This document shows, piece after piece, positions 33,198 through 45,478 of a stretch of 64,000 nucleotides of DNA. This DNA is from Erythroxylum novogranatense (lineage: Eukaryota; Streptophyta; Magnoliopsida; Malpighiales; Erythroxylaceae), in NCBI GenBank assembly GCA_029891385.1, contig CM057230.1, positions 31,947,402 through 32,011,401 of the forward strand. Direction: 5' to 3'. The position numbers and the translations under genes are program-made. The notes beneath the pieces are model-generated. The model ran no database searches and was not told the DNA's origin. It saw only the letters and a program-made list of their open reading frames with translations. Position 1 is the stretch's first letter, and every line of letters starts with the position of its first letter.

Positions 33198-33447
33198 TAA
33201 GAGTTCACATTGAACTACAAAGTGTGTAATAAAGTGGTTTGCAAAATCCTAAGTGGGAGCTTAGGTAGAGGACGTAGGTCTTAGCACCGAACCTCTATAA
33301 AAATAGTGTTTGATCTTCTTCCCTACTCTTTGTATTTAAATTTGTTTAAATTACTATTGTGTGAATTAACTTATGATTTTATTGTAGAAATTTTCAAAGA
33401 ATTTTAAAGATCTATTCAACCCCCCCTTCTAGATCGCTTACATCCGT

Positions 33448-35115
33448 AGTTCAAACGATGTCTTTGGAAGTACTTTACTAGGAACCCTATTTAACAAATA
33501 CATGGTCGTACTTTACTAGGAACCCTATTTAACAAATACATGGTCTTTTGTAAGGCATACATCTATAATAATATTAAGGTTTGATTATGCCTTTCTAATC
33601 AACCGTTTTATTGTGGTGTATCCGACATTATGTACTGAGCACATATGCTATGCTTTTATAGGAATTTAGAAAATGGACCAAGGTGTTGTCCAGTTTCATC
33701 ATATGTTCCCTAATACTTACCATCTCTATTAGACCTAACGATTTTCACTTTTTTGTCTAGTTGCCTTTCAACTTTATTTATATAAATTTCTAAGGCATTC
33801 ACTACTTGAGATTTCTTATGCAGTAAATAGACATATCTGTAACGTGAATAATCATCAATAAAGGTGATAAAGTATTTTTCTTTACCAAGAGAATTAATAT
33901 CAAAAGGTCCACATATATCAGTGTGTACAATTTCAAGAAACTGAGTGCTTCTCGTGGCACCTTTCTTTGTGTGTTTTGTTTGCTTTCCCTTAATACAATC
34001 CACACAAATATTGAGATTAGTGAAATCCAAATCTTAAAGATTCCATTATTTACTAACCTTTCCAGTCTTTCCTTGGAAATATGACCTAAACGCTTATGCC
34101 ACAAGTAGAACTGTCATTCACTAAACTACGTTTAATTCCAACTTTATGATGCAAGGTCATAATAGTTTCAGCATATAAATTATCAAGATTCAATTTATAT
34201 GATCTGTCACAAAATATACTAGATCCAATCATACTAGTATGCTTAAACAAATTGAAACATCCATTACTAAACTTAATAAAGTATCTAATAACATTAAGTT
34301 TAGATAAAGAAATCAAATTACTATAAATACTAGGTATATAAAGAGTTTCAAATAAATCCAAATGATGTCCAATATTCAGGATTAAACGGTAAGTCCTAAC
34401 TACTTCCAGTGGAACCTTGACTCCATTCCCCATAAAGACAAACTTCTCATTTGGGTTTGTGGTTTGGATTGTACTGAATCCCTGCATAGTATTAAAAACA
34501 TGAGTTGTACATCTAGAATCAATCCACCAAGTATTATGTGGAACTTCAGTTAAATTTGATTCAAAACATACATAATCCTTAAGCTTACCTTTCTTTTCTA
34601 ACCAAGCCTTATGTCCTGGACAATCCTTCTAAAAGTATCCAGATTTTCTACAAAAATGACATTTGTTATTTATGTGCTTTATTACTAGCTCCTTGATATT
34701 TCACAAAACGGATGGAATGATTTCCTTGATTCTTAAGTCTTGTTTCCTCCTGAACTAACACACTGTGCAATTATTGAACATTCTATTTGTCTTTCATAGT
34801 GTTATAGCTCATTTGGAATGGACCATACTCAGGTGGTAAAGAGTTCAAAATGAACTGTACAAGTAAATTCTCATCCACTTCCATTCCTAGAGACTTAAGT
34901 CTTGCTGCAATATTTGTCATTTCAATGACATGTTCATGCATAATACGAGAACCATCAAATTTTATAGTTGTGAAAATACCCATTAATGTCCCAACAAGAG
35001 ACTTATCAACTGTTTGGGTTCATAAAACTCATAAATTCTTTAGCATTTTTAGTTTTAGAAAGAGTTGACATAATGTTGTTTGTTATGCTCATTCGTATAA
35101 ACATTAAGCTCAGTC
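33448..35115 (-). pseudogene. Minus-strand copia relic: gag, protease, integrase
   Basis: Read downwards from 35115: the gag capsid includes KFDGSRIMHEHVIEMTNIAA and LNSLPPEYGPF (34783-34983). A zinc knuckle is near 34650-34690, CHFCRKSGYF-stop-KDC, with histidine replaced by tyrosine. Protease text WWIDSRCTTHVF is near 34500-34535, where D-S-G has become D-S-R. The integrase has MWHKRLGHISKERLERL (34050-34104), CVDCIKGKQ, VHTDICGPF, FIDDYSRYRYV and VRSNRDGKY, the last with an aspartate changed to asparagine. Decayed integrase text continues to 33448 with YLLNRVPSK. It is a Tnt1-like copia element. Its 5' part is cut at 35115 by the element starting at 35116. Confidence 0.88.
33470..33545. 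repeat. 38-bp perfect tandem duplication
   Basis: Units 33470-33507 and 33508-33545 are identical (start GTACTTTACTAGGAACCC). It lies inside the minus-strand integrase relic and shifts its frame. Confidence 0.9.
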
Positions 35116-38100
35116 TGTTGGGACCCGATCTGGGAACCGGATCCCAACCGAAAAACGAAACGACGAATACGAAACTTAAGTACGGAACACAAATCGAAGC
35201 GGAAAAATCAAGCGAGGCAACACATAAAGGGGAACAAAACACCAAACGAATCGAAATCATATTACTTAACACACGGATCGAATTCAAACTTGCCCGACAT
35301 CCGTGCATAAATTAGCTTAAAGAAGCGTCGCGTTGGAAACCTAAAACTAATCCAATACGAAAATTCGTACAATTTTTTTCTCTTATTCATTCCTTTTCTC
35401 TTTACTCAATCACATTCAAACCATAAAATTTCCTTTTTCTTGGAAATTTATCCTCATATAACACTCAATTCATATAATTTGTCTTAATCACACAAATCTC
35501 ATCTTTACAAAACTAACTTCTTAATTCTTATTCTTATCTTAACCCGATTTTTACCGAAAATCGGGCAGCATAACGGCTGTATTTTGACAGCCCAAAAATT
35601 CCTGCAAAGACAAAATACACTTCTAATATCTCAACCCAACAACACAAATCAACATCGGATCTCCCGTCCGGAATCCGAAACACCGGCAGAAACGCACATC
35701 TAAACCTAACACTTCAAAAGTCTCAATCCGAACACATTACAATCATATACATTTACTGGCCACGAGCAAATCCATTCACATACATTTCAATTCATATATA
35801 ACTCCATAATTTACTTACACATATCATAAATTCAATTCATACTCATTTTTAGCATAACTGTATACATTCTTTACATTCGGACTAAATACTCTTTACTGAC
35901 TTTCTAACCATCCATAAAATCCAATACGAACATCAAACTTTACACATAAATACGAACAAGCAAAAATTGGACTGAGGTCATGCTCGTCTTCCATCCGATC
36001 TCCTGCTTAAAAACCTGGAGATTGGGGATGAGAGGGGGGTTGAGCTCGGAAGCTCGTGAATAATATATTTATAAATTGAAACATAAGCAAAAACATTTAT
36101 CAAAACATTTGTTATTTTGCAAATCTTTCAACAAAAACTTATTTCTTCAACTTTCCACATTTTCAAATTCTTTATTACTAAATTCCAAAAATTTCTCGAT
36201 TTCAAAGCTCAATTTCTCATTCAAATTCTTAAATCATTCCAAATCATGCATACATGAATGCAACACATTTTCAATGCATCACAAATATGAACAAAAGCAA
36301 AAAGCACATAACATTTCAAAATGGTTTGATGTTGGACCCCACACCCCACCCGTAGGTGTTTGCAAGTTATACTGCGGCGTGTGTTTGCGGGTTATACCGC
36401 GGCATCCAACACAAATCACAATAACACTTTAAATGGTTTGGTTTGATCCATAACAAAACGTACTGCACATTTCCGCATAGCGATCGTATGCGGTAGTGAA
36501 GGAGTCCGTGATCGAACTCCATTGCCTCTTCATGCAAGCCGAAGCGAAGGCTTAAACAAGTAGAGACAAAGGTAATCGACTCACAAAAGGACCTGACCAA
36601 ACCTACATAGCACATAAGCAAAACGGAATTTCAGATTGCCCGAAGGCACTTTTCAAAAATCTTGATTTTTCACATTTTTCAAATCATAACATCAAACTGT
36701 GTCAAAAAGCTTGACACATGCATATTCCACGTATACAATCATATTCAATAAATCAATTACTCACATCTAAATCAAACGCATAAACATGAATGCAATTATT
36801 TCTTTCACACAAAAATCAAAACATATATAGTTTCATAAAACACATTGCTCAAATTGTCTAAAAACATGATTTTCATAAATCTTGTATTTTCTAAAAATCA
36901 TTTCTAACATAAGGAAATTAATCCTTCAAAATCATAATATCCAAACATTTTTATAAACATTTGCTTCTTGAATTTTCAAATTCACTTTTTTAGTTTAAAA
37001 TTCAATAAATAAATATACTACCCACCTTATTTCAATGCTAGCATCTTGTCCAATGCTTCAATTTGACTTTTGCTTCTCTCTCTCTTCCAATTTAACAAGA
37101 CCTAAACCATAATCATCCAAATTCACATCATAAATAACATAATCTTCAAAATTAACTTAGGAATTCACCAATTTACCATAATTCCAAGCTATCTAACTCA
37201 CCAATTTACAAAAACCCTAATTCACCAATTTGGCCTAAACCAACTTATCCAAATTCAATACCATAAATTACAATTTCTTCCAAAATTGATTTCATAATTC
37301 ACAAACTCATCATATTTCAAGCCATCTTACTTCAACAATTTCTAAAAATCCCAAAATCCCCCAAATTCTAAATTGAACCTAAACCAATTCAATCAAATTC
37401 GATATCACAAAAATCATAATTACTCAAATTGAGCTTAGGAAACATCAATTCCTCATATATTCAAGCTATTTCAATCTCCAATTTTGAAAATCCCCAATTT
37501 TCAAAATTGGCCTAAACTAATTTACACAAATTCCATATCATAAATCACAATTTCTTCACAATTGATTTCATGTTTCACCAATTCATACTAGTATTGATGA
37601 TTCTACACCATTAATTCACAAAATCCCCAAATTTCAAATTAAGCCTAAACCTCCAATTTACAATTTTTCAAATTAAACTTCACCTAAAGCATAAACATCA
37701 AAATTGACTTAGGATATCTTAAATTCATCATTAATCCAAGCTATATAAAGCATCAATTTCAAAAATCTACAATTTTCAATTTTGGGCATAATCCCCAATT
37801 CAAAATTTTCCAAAATTAAACACAATCATAGCCTAATCTCTTCAATTAATCATAGATAAACAAAATCCATAACCATTCCAAGCCATCTAACACCATAAAC
37901 TCATAAAAAATTCAAAATTTAACTTTCTCTCACTTACCATTTTTCCACCATTTTCGTTATTTTTGAGCTTCAATGGACAACTTCCATCTTCTTCCTCCTC
38001 TTTGCTCTTAAAACCAACGAAAATCAATTATAAAACCCAAGAAAAATCGACCTTCATGCTTGCTCCACCATGGCCGAAGCTTCCTTCTTCTTCTTTTTCT

Positions 38101-39830
38101 TCTCCACGTTTCTTCTCTCTTCTTTTCTCTCTTATTTTCTTTCTTATTTTTTTGCTGTATAAATCGTGAATTCCAGATGCTTAATACAACAACTATGGGC
38201 TGTGTTTCATGCCAGGTCATTAAAATGGAGGGAAAAGATCACAATGCCCCTCATTTAAGCAATATTCCACCATTGCCCCTGCACAGGATTTTGAAAAACT
38301 GACTACTTGCGTCCAGTTTTCAAGCATCTAAATGAAATAATTTGGACAAGCTTTCTTCTTGAAAAAATCTTCTTCTAGATCATACGAATCCAACGACACC
38401 GACCGCACTCAATTCGGATCATAAACGAAGAAGTTATAGCCAAAATACTATCGGACCTTCACAAAATCTGAGACTGAACATTAACATAACTTCAGTCCAG
38501 AAATTTACTATCTTAGGGATGAAATTAAATTTCGATCCCTTCACAAGAGTTGTAGCCCTATATCTTAATTTTTCTTGCCCTCAAGAATCAACTCAATCTG
38601 AGTTGTACAGCTCCCGAAAATTGCAAAATACTGAACTATGTTCAGAAAATTATCCAACTTATAACCTATAACCTAATCTCTTACTTTGGTTCAATCAATC
38701 TCTTTCCATTTAATCTCCTAAAAATCATAATTCTTCATGAAAATGAAATTAATCGTCTTAGGAATCCAACGCTACGAGAATCAAATCAATCGGATGTCGG
38801 ACGAAGGAATTATAAGCAAAAGATTACAAAAGGGATCGGATAAAAAAACAAAGTAACGGAACTTCAAAACCTAATTTTTCAAAAATCATATCTCTCGATC
38901 CCAAACTCAGAATTTGACAAATTTAGTGCCAATAAAAAGATCAAAAGAAGTTCTACAACTTTCCTGAAGAACTCAAAATCAAATTAGGTCTCGAAAGAGG
39001 TTAGAAACTCAATCAAATATTCTGTCAAAAACAGCTTTTCCTAAACGACTTCCAATTTTTAATCGCTCATAACTCCTAGCCCCGATATCGAAAAATTGCA
39101 AACTTTATATCAATGGAAAGATAAAAACATCATCTAAAACTTCATGAAGATCACTTACTCTAATTCAAACTAAATCCATACGACGAGTGGCCTCGAAGCA
39201 TAGAATACACAAATCTATACTTAATAGCATTTTCAAAACAAAGCATATCTTCAGAAATTCATATCTCTCAATCCCGACATCAAAAAATAGCAAACTTTAT
39301 GTCCACAAAAACTCTCGAAAGAGGCTACAATTTTCATGTTGATCATTTTCTCGAATTTTGCCGAAATCAAAAAGTCAACTTTTTCTTCAAAAAGTCAAAC
39401 TCTCAAGCGAACTTCGACTGATCATAACTCTCACTTCCGATATCGAAAAATATCAAACTTTATGGCTACAGAAAGCTCTTGACATAAACTACAAGTTTCC
39501 ATAAGACAATTTTCTCAAATTTTGCCTCAAACAAAAAGTCAACTCTCAAGTCAAACTTTCTATCTTCAAAAGTCAACTTTCTTAATTTTTCAAATTCTCT
39601 CACTTTTCTCTTTATTTCTTGATTTTCTACTAACTTTTCAATCAATTCATTTGCTTAAACTTTCATAACTCATACCAATCTCCACAATTATCAAATACAT
39701 TGAAAACTCATAATTCTTTTCTCAAAATTTCCTTAAAGCATAATTTCATCTATAACATAATACTTAAACAAAACACTAATTCAATTTCATTTACTATTTC
39801 TAAATTCCAATTAAAGATCGGGGTCCAACA
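35116..39830 (-). repeat. 4.7-kb LTR (3' LTR, minus strand) of a non-autonomous gypsy-type element
   Basis: On the minus strand it begins TGTTGGACCCCGATC at 39830 and ends GATCGGGTCCCAACA at 35116. A polypurine tract and the last codons of a gypsy pol adjoin it at 39831-39872, fixing the orientation. The first 879 bp (35116-35994) have a second copy at 40565-41443. Many short frames inside (for example 36076-36432, 37963-38302) have no domain. Lengths above 4 kb are typical for some chromovirus and LARD-type LTRs. Confidence 0.8.
36356..36405. repeat. 25-bp tandem pair in the 4.7-kb LTR
   Basis: Two 25-bp units (36356-36380, 36381-36405) start GTGTTTGC and contain GTTATAC-GCGGC. They lie in a GC-richer patch that includes CCCCACACCCCACCC just upstream. 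Confidence 0.75.
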
Positions 39831-40546
39831 TTTCTCCCCCTCTTAAAAGAATTTCGTCCTCGAAATTCATACATAGTCATCAAGTAACATATCCTCCTAA
39901 TAATAGTCACATTACTTTCTTATCAATTTCTTATCACACATATTCTTAACTTAATCACTATTTTTCACTTCTCATTTATATCAAAACACTATTTCCTCAA
40001 ATAAAATATTTCTTAACACATTTTCACAAGTCAATGGTCCCATTTATTAAGGAACTCAATATGGGCCAATAATCATCCAAAATCAACCTATTGATCTTTC
40101 ACACATATATTTTTATCCTTTATCTCATCTCTCAATCATTCCTCATTTCATCTCACACACATAAATATCCAAAAGCAAGTCATCAAGATTCATCATGATA
40201 TTTTAATCACGATTTCATAATCACAAACCTAAAATTCATCAAAGTTCTTATCCCTCATCAATCACTTAATGAGGTCTTCACATACTTCATAAAAATCCAT
40301 CTCCATGCTCATCTTTCACTCACAAATGAATATACAAAATCAAATCATCCTAATTCCCCGTGAACTTCAAATCTCAATTTCATGCACAATTTCCTAAAAT
40401 CACTTAACATTCTTATCATCTTCATCTATCAAGCACTTTGGTAGACACTTTATCTTTATCACAATCTCCCAAATTCAATCTTATGCTTGAACATTCTTCT
40501 TATACACATCAGCTAGACACAAACGCCCAAGTACGATCATAATACT
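39831..40546 (-). mobile_element. Short interior of the non-autonomous element with polypurine tract
   Basis: Only about 0.7 kb separates the 3' LTR from the primer site. Next to the LTR is the polypurine tract (minus-strand AAGAGGGGGAGAAA, 39831-39846), preceded by the terminal pol codons MNFEDEI (39851-39872), a conserved chromovirus ending. The rest is AT-rich with no gag or pol. The element is therefore non-autonomous (LARD-like) or an internal-deletion derivative. Confidence 0.7.
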
Positions 40547-40560
40547 GGGCTCTGATATCA
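40547..40560 (-). other. Primer-binding site, minus strand
   Basis: The minus-strand text TGATATCAGAGCCC matches the iMet site TGGTATCAGAGCC with one or two changes. It lies 4 bp inside the LTR boundary at 40565. It confirms that the copy at 40565-41443 is the 5' LTR. Confidence 0.75.
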
Positions 40561-40564
40561 TAAA

Positions 40565-41443
40565 TATTGGGACCCGATCCGGGAATCGGATACCAACCGG
40601 AAAACGAAACGACAAATACGAAACTGAAGTGCGGAACACAAATCGAAGCGGAAAAATCAAGCGAGGCAACACATAAAGCGGAACAAAACACCGAACGAAT
40701 CGAAATCATATTACTTAACTCACGGATCGAATTCAAACTTTCCCAACATCCGTGCATAAATTAGCTTAAAGAAGCGTCACGTTGGAAACCTAAAACTAAT
40801 CCAATACGAAAATCCGTACATTTTTTCTCTCTTATTCATTCCTTTTCTCTTTACTCAATCACATTCAAACCATAAAATTTCCTTTTTCTTGAAAATTTAT
40901 CCTCATATAACACTCAATTCATATAATTTGTCTTAATCACGCAAATCTCATCTTTACCAAACTAACTTCTTAATTCTTATTCTTATCTTAACCCGATTTT
41001 TACCGAAAATTGGGCAGCATAACGGTTGTATTTTGACAGCCCAAAAATTCCTGCAAAGACAAAATACACTTCTAATATCTCAACCCAACAACATAAATCA
41101 ACATCGGATCTCCCGTCTGGAATCCGAAACACCGGTAGAAACGCACATCTAAACCTAACACTTCAATAGTCTCAATTCGAACACATTACAATCATATACA
41201 TTTACTGGCCACGATCAAATCCATTCACATACATTTTAATTCATATATAACTCCATAATTTACTTACACATATCATAAATTCAATTCATACTTATTTTCA
41301 GCATAACTGTATACATTCTTTACATTCGGACTAAATACTCTTTATTGGCTTTCTAACCATCCATAAAATCCAATACGAACATCAAACTTTACACATAAAT
41401 ACGAACAAGCACAAATTGGACTGAGGTCATGCTCGTATTCCAT
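40565..41443 (-). repeat. Truncated 5' LTR of the non-autonomous element
   Basis: 879 bp aligned without length change to 35116-35994. It stops abruptly at CTCGTATTCCAT, where a different element's pol begins. About 3.8 kb of this LTR and the left flank of the element are missing. The two copies differ at scattered positions, so the insertion is not brand new. Confidence 0.85.
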
Positions 41444-41730
41444 GTCTCGATGCTAAGAAGGTACAGATAAGATTCTTCTCACATCATTCAGACCTCAGAA
41501 GTTCAGCTGAGTGATGATTTGAGCTATGAAGAGGTGCCTGTGGCAATTCTGGATAGCAAGGATAAGATCCTCAGGAACAAGACAATCAAGCTAGTCAAAG
41601 TACTGTGGAGGAATCATGCAGTTGAAGAGGCGACGTGAGAACCTTTGGATACAATGCAGGAGCAGTACCCACACCTCTTCAGTGAACCAGGTAAGAATTT
41701 CGAGGACGAAATTTCTTAAGGGGGGAGAAA
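41435..41730 (+). pseudogene. Ty3/gypsy pol C-terminus and polypurine tract
   Basis: The frame reads VFHVSMLRRYR then a stop, followed by YEEVPVAILDSKDKILRNKT, VKVLWRNHAVEEAT-stop (TGA for an expected tryptophan), YPHLFSEPGKNFEDEIS and a stop. This is the chromodomain-side C-terminus common to Tekay/Del-like chromoviruses. The tract AAGGGGGGAGAAA (41719-41730) immediately precedes the LTR. The upstream pol is absent because the sequence switches to a foreign LTR at 41438-41443. Confidence 0.88.
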
Positions 41731-44622
41731 TGTTAGCCCCAAAATTTTTTTTAAAAAAATTAAGCATGATTAGATTAATTAAGTAAGTTAAGTAAGCATA
41801 AATTAAATTGAGATTAAGTAACATGTGATAGTATTAAGGAGTTAGGTGATGAGTTAATGAAATTAAATGAGTTAGTTGGGCTTTAATGAGGTAGGAAAGA
41901 AAAGAAAGATAAAGTGGGCTTAAAGATAAGTGAGCCTTGAGTGGTTTAAAGAGGAAATAAGGAGGAAGAAGAAGAAAGGAGTTAGGCTTGGGCCAATGGG
42001 CTTAAGTAGGTTAGTAGTGTAATTAGAAGAAGAAGGAATTAAGGGAAGAGAAGTGGGCTTGGGCTTGAGTTAAATGAAGAAGGAGTATAAAAAGAAGAAG
42101 AATTAAATGAGTTTAGTGGGAGAAGAAGAGAGTTACGAAATTTAAAGGAAGAAAAGAAGAAGTGTCGTAGAAGGAGGGAGGAGAAGGAGAAAAGAAGAAA
42201 AGAGAGAAGCTAGGGCTCCAAGATTCAAGTGTTTAAGAGAAAGTTGGAAGAAAGTCCAAGAATTAAAAGTGTGGGAAATCACTAGAGCTTCATTTTGAAC
42301 CAAGCCATCACTTGGTTGGTGGAAGTTTAAGGTAAGTCATGAAGTTTTGTTAGAGTTTTTGTTTGGGTTATGGTTGAGAAGAGTTGAAAATGGAATGGGT
42401 ATAGTGAATCTAGGACTAATTTCATGAATGATGTTGTATGGTTTTTCAATTTGTGTTAAGTGACTTGGGTTTTTGGTTTTTAATGAAGAAAGAGAAGGAA
42501 GAGAAGAAGAACAAGAGTAGTAGCAAGGAAACCAAGAATTTATCAAGTCTACAAGGTGGGTTTCATATTTATCTTTATGTATATAAGCTATAAATGTAAA
42601 TTAATGCATGACATTAATGAGTTTTGATTACTTGGTAGTCGTATTAAATGTTTGTGATTGAATGTTGGATGTGGTTGTTATAAGCCATTGATGATTGTAT
42701 GAAATGCTTGATGTTGTTGTTGTTAGGCAATTATGAAGGTTGAGTATGGGATTATGATGTTTATGAATGTACATTGTATGATGACGATTGAAGTTGTTTT
42801 GGAGAAACTTGTTAAATGAATATGATGAAAAGCATGAAAGATGTATGAAAAAGATGATTTTTAAAGAAACAGTGAATTGGACAAGAACAGTCCAATTTTC
42901 TTGTATGATGCATGATTGTTATGTTATGTGGGTAAGGTATAGTCCTAAGAACTGTCACGTGCACGTCGACCATGAAAGGCTTCGCCCGCCTACCCGATTG
43001 TGGCATAGGATGATCCAACATTTTGGACTCCTAAAGATTTGCCCATATAAGCTCATTAAATGAGACTATATGGTTGCCAAGAATATGGACTTATCGAGCC
43101 ATTTGATGTGTTTCATATGTGATTACATAAAAATGCAAGAATTATGAATGTTCGAATTGTGAGAAATTATGTTTATGTATTGATGAAAATTGCATGATGC
43201 ATGTATTATGACTTCATTGAAAGATTGTTTAATGTATGGATAATTTAATGGACATGCTTGATATATAAATATAAATGTGTTACCCGCGGAGCAAAAGCTC
43301 ACCCCCCTCAATTCTCCAGGAAATGAGCAGGATCCCGAGGAGCAAGCTTAAAGGCATTTACTCCAAGATTTTCTTTTGGTCTTGTATTTGAAATGATTTT
43401 TGTAAGACAATGCTTTAGTTGCATTTTGAGAATGATATTGTATTTTGAAGCTTCATTGTAATTGGGCTTGAAATGCCCACTAAAGCATTGTATGATACAT
43501 GATTAAATGAACATGATATGATGAAGATGAAATGAAATTGAGTTGTAACTCAAAACTGAAATTTCAAACCCTATGCTATTATGTTTGATTGTGTAGTTTT
43601 TCAATGATGCATGAGATGGCATGAATAGCATATAAGTAGGTGAATGTTAGGAGTGTGGTTGTTGCCCTTGAATATTGAATTGTTGTGCAGGTTGTAGTCT
43701 TAGATTGAAGATTTGGGTTAGGAATAAAATAGGGGAGGTGCTGTCAAATTTTCCCAAAAATTTTGCAGCAACTTCTATTTGATTTTAGACTAGTTTAGGG
43801 GTTGAATTGGTTTGGATGGTCTTCTTGAAGAATGTAGAGCATGATTAGAGCTTTCCAACGACATAAAATTTGTCTCAATTGGATTTAGAATGAAAAAGTT
43901 ATGAGAATGGAAAGGTTTCAGCCACTGTTGTTAATCATGAAATTTTGCAGCAACTTTGAAAGGATTTTTCACCCAATTAGAGACTGATTTGGTTTTTTCT
44001 TTCTTCATTAAAAATGTAGATTATCTTTCTATCTTTAAAATGAGGTATGATTTGCAATCATTGGAGTTAGGAATAAAAAGATATGAGGTTAGGAATGTTG
44101 ACAGCTACTGTTCATTGTGTCAATTTACTGTTTCATTGGCTAATATTTAGGCTGAACCTTTGGCTCTGTTTTTACCCCTCTTAATGATTGAATTGATTTT
44201 TACACTCTTCATGAAACTTGTAGGAAATCCTTTCATCTTTCTAATGAGGTATTCCATGCCTTATTTCGAGTTAGGAGTAAAAAGTTATAGGATTTAGAAG
44301 ACAACAGTTACTGTTCATTACTGTTTCATTGGCTAGTTTTTAGGCTGAATCTTTGGCTGTGTTTTTACCCCTCTAAATGATTGTTTTGATTTTTGTTCCC
44401 TTCATGAAACTTGTAGAGCATCTTCTTATCTTTCCAATGGGATAAAATGTGTCATTTTTAGACTTGTGTGCTAAAATTAGACATGCCCTCGCCTAAGCTC
44501 AGTGGGTTAATTACGATGAATCTTACGAGTTTTGTACGGAGGACTTTCATTGACCTTATACTTGTATATAGGTATGAGGGTTTCGGATTAAGTAGTTGGG
44601 TTCCGGATTTTGGGTTCCAACA
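41731..44622 (+). repeat. 2.9-kb gypsy 3' LTR
   Basis: It starts TGTTAGCCCCAAAATT directly after the polypurine tract and ends TTGGGTTCCAACA. Shared blocks with the LTR fragment at 50281-52089 include GTCACGTGCACGT-GACCA, the CGCC-TACCCG segment near 42990, and the CTCACCCC...CAGG segment near 43300-43320. After 44622 a copia pol frame resumes, so the element was inserted there. The matching left flank is lost, so no duplication can be checked. Confidence 0.8.
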
Positions 44623-45478
44623 TAAAGAGGGTATCATTCTGTCTCAAAGGAAGTATATCCTTGACCTACTACAACATACAAAAATGGCAGAAGCAAAATC
44701 AGTGCTTACGCCCATGGCCAGTCACCAAATCCTAGACCTAAACTCCGGAACACTACTAAGTGACCCATCTGAATACAGAAAAATAGTTGGGAGTCTACAG
44801 TACCTACTTTTGACTCGGCCTGATGTTGCATTTGCGGTTAATAAGCTCTCCCAATTCAACCATCGCCCAACATCCGACCATTGGGCTGCTGTCAAACGTC
44901 TTCTTCGCTACTTGGTCGGAACTGTCGATGATGGCTTACAACTCTATTGTCGATCGCCCACTAGTCTCCATGCCTTTGCCGATCAAAGTCATTACTCTTC
45001 GCTCCATGCGTACTCCGATGCAGATTGGGGAGGCGACAAGACCGATTATCAATCCACTGGCGCATTTATCATATACCTAGGTCGAAACCCTATCTCCTGT
45101 AGCTCAAAGAAGCAGAGGTCCGTTGCTCGCTCATCCACCGAGGCAGAATGCAGATCTGTGGCTAATACTGCTGCTGAACTCAATTGGATCTGTAATCTTC
45201 TCTCCGAACTCAACCACACTCTTTCACAATCGCCGGTGATATACTGCGACAACGTTGGGGCGACACAACTAAGCTCCAATCCGGTGTTTCACTCACGGAT
45301 GAAACACTTAGCCATCGATTTTCACTTCGTCAGGGAACAGGTACAGTCCGGCGTCCTCCGAGTCTCCCATATTTCCGCCACTGATCAAACCGCAGATACC
45401 CTAACGAAGCCTCTCCCCAAATCGCGATTTCTGGAGTTAAAAATCAAACTTGGGCTCTGTAGCCGTCCGCCAGCTTGA
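44623..45478 (+). pseudogene. Copia RT C-terminus and RNase H
   Basis: The readable frame runs from HKEGIILSQRKYILDLL through TPMASHQ, SLQYLLLTRPDVAFAVN and LLRYLVGT. RNase H follows with AYSDADWGGDKTDYQSTGAF, RSVARSSTEAECRSVA (catalytic glutamate present), IYCDNVGATQLSSNP, HSRMKHLAIDFHFVRE and TLTKPLP, to TGA at 45478. This is an Ale/Retrofit-like copia C-terminus, well preserved. The gypsy LTR has replaced everything before it. By chance the LTR end is in frame, so the open frame actually begins at 44468 and encodes about 52 LTR-derived residues. Confidence 0.92.

Larger units (their letters stand above)
32253..33442 (+). mobile_element. Solo LTR of the Sirevirus-like copia family
   Basis: It starts TGTTGGACCAATGG and ends AGATCGCTTACA like the LTRs at 20480 and 28637. 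It is flanked by a perfect 5-bp duplication TCCGT (32248-32252, 33443-33447). Length is 1190 bp. It is more diverged from the two LTRs of the full element than these are from each other, and it carries an extra internal amplification. It interrupts the minus-strand copia integrase. Confidence 0.93.

Noticed and set aside
35006..35308. 100-codon minus frame repeated at 40509-40757 as a conserved small gene
   Set aside because: Both frames lie in the two copies of one LTR end, so the similarity is explained by the LTR duplication; one runs across the LTR border.
36076..38302. Several 68-118 codon frames between 36 and 38.3 kb as genes
   Set aside because: All lie inside the 4.7-kb LTR, are low-complexity (phenylalanine/serine-rich or arginine/lysine-rich) and lack domains.
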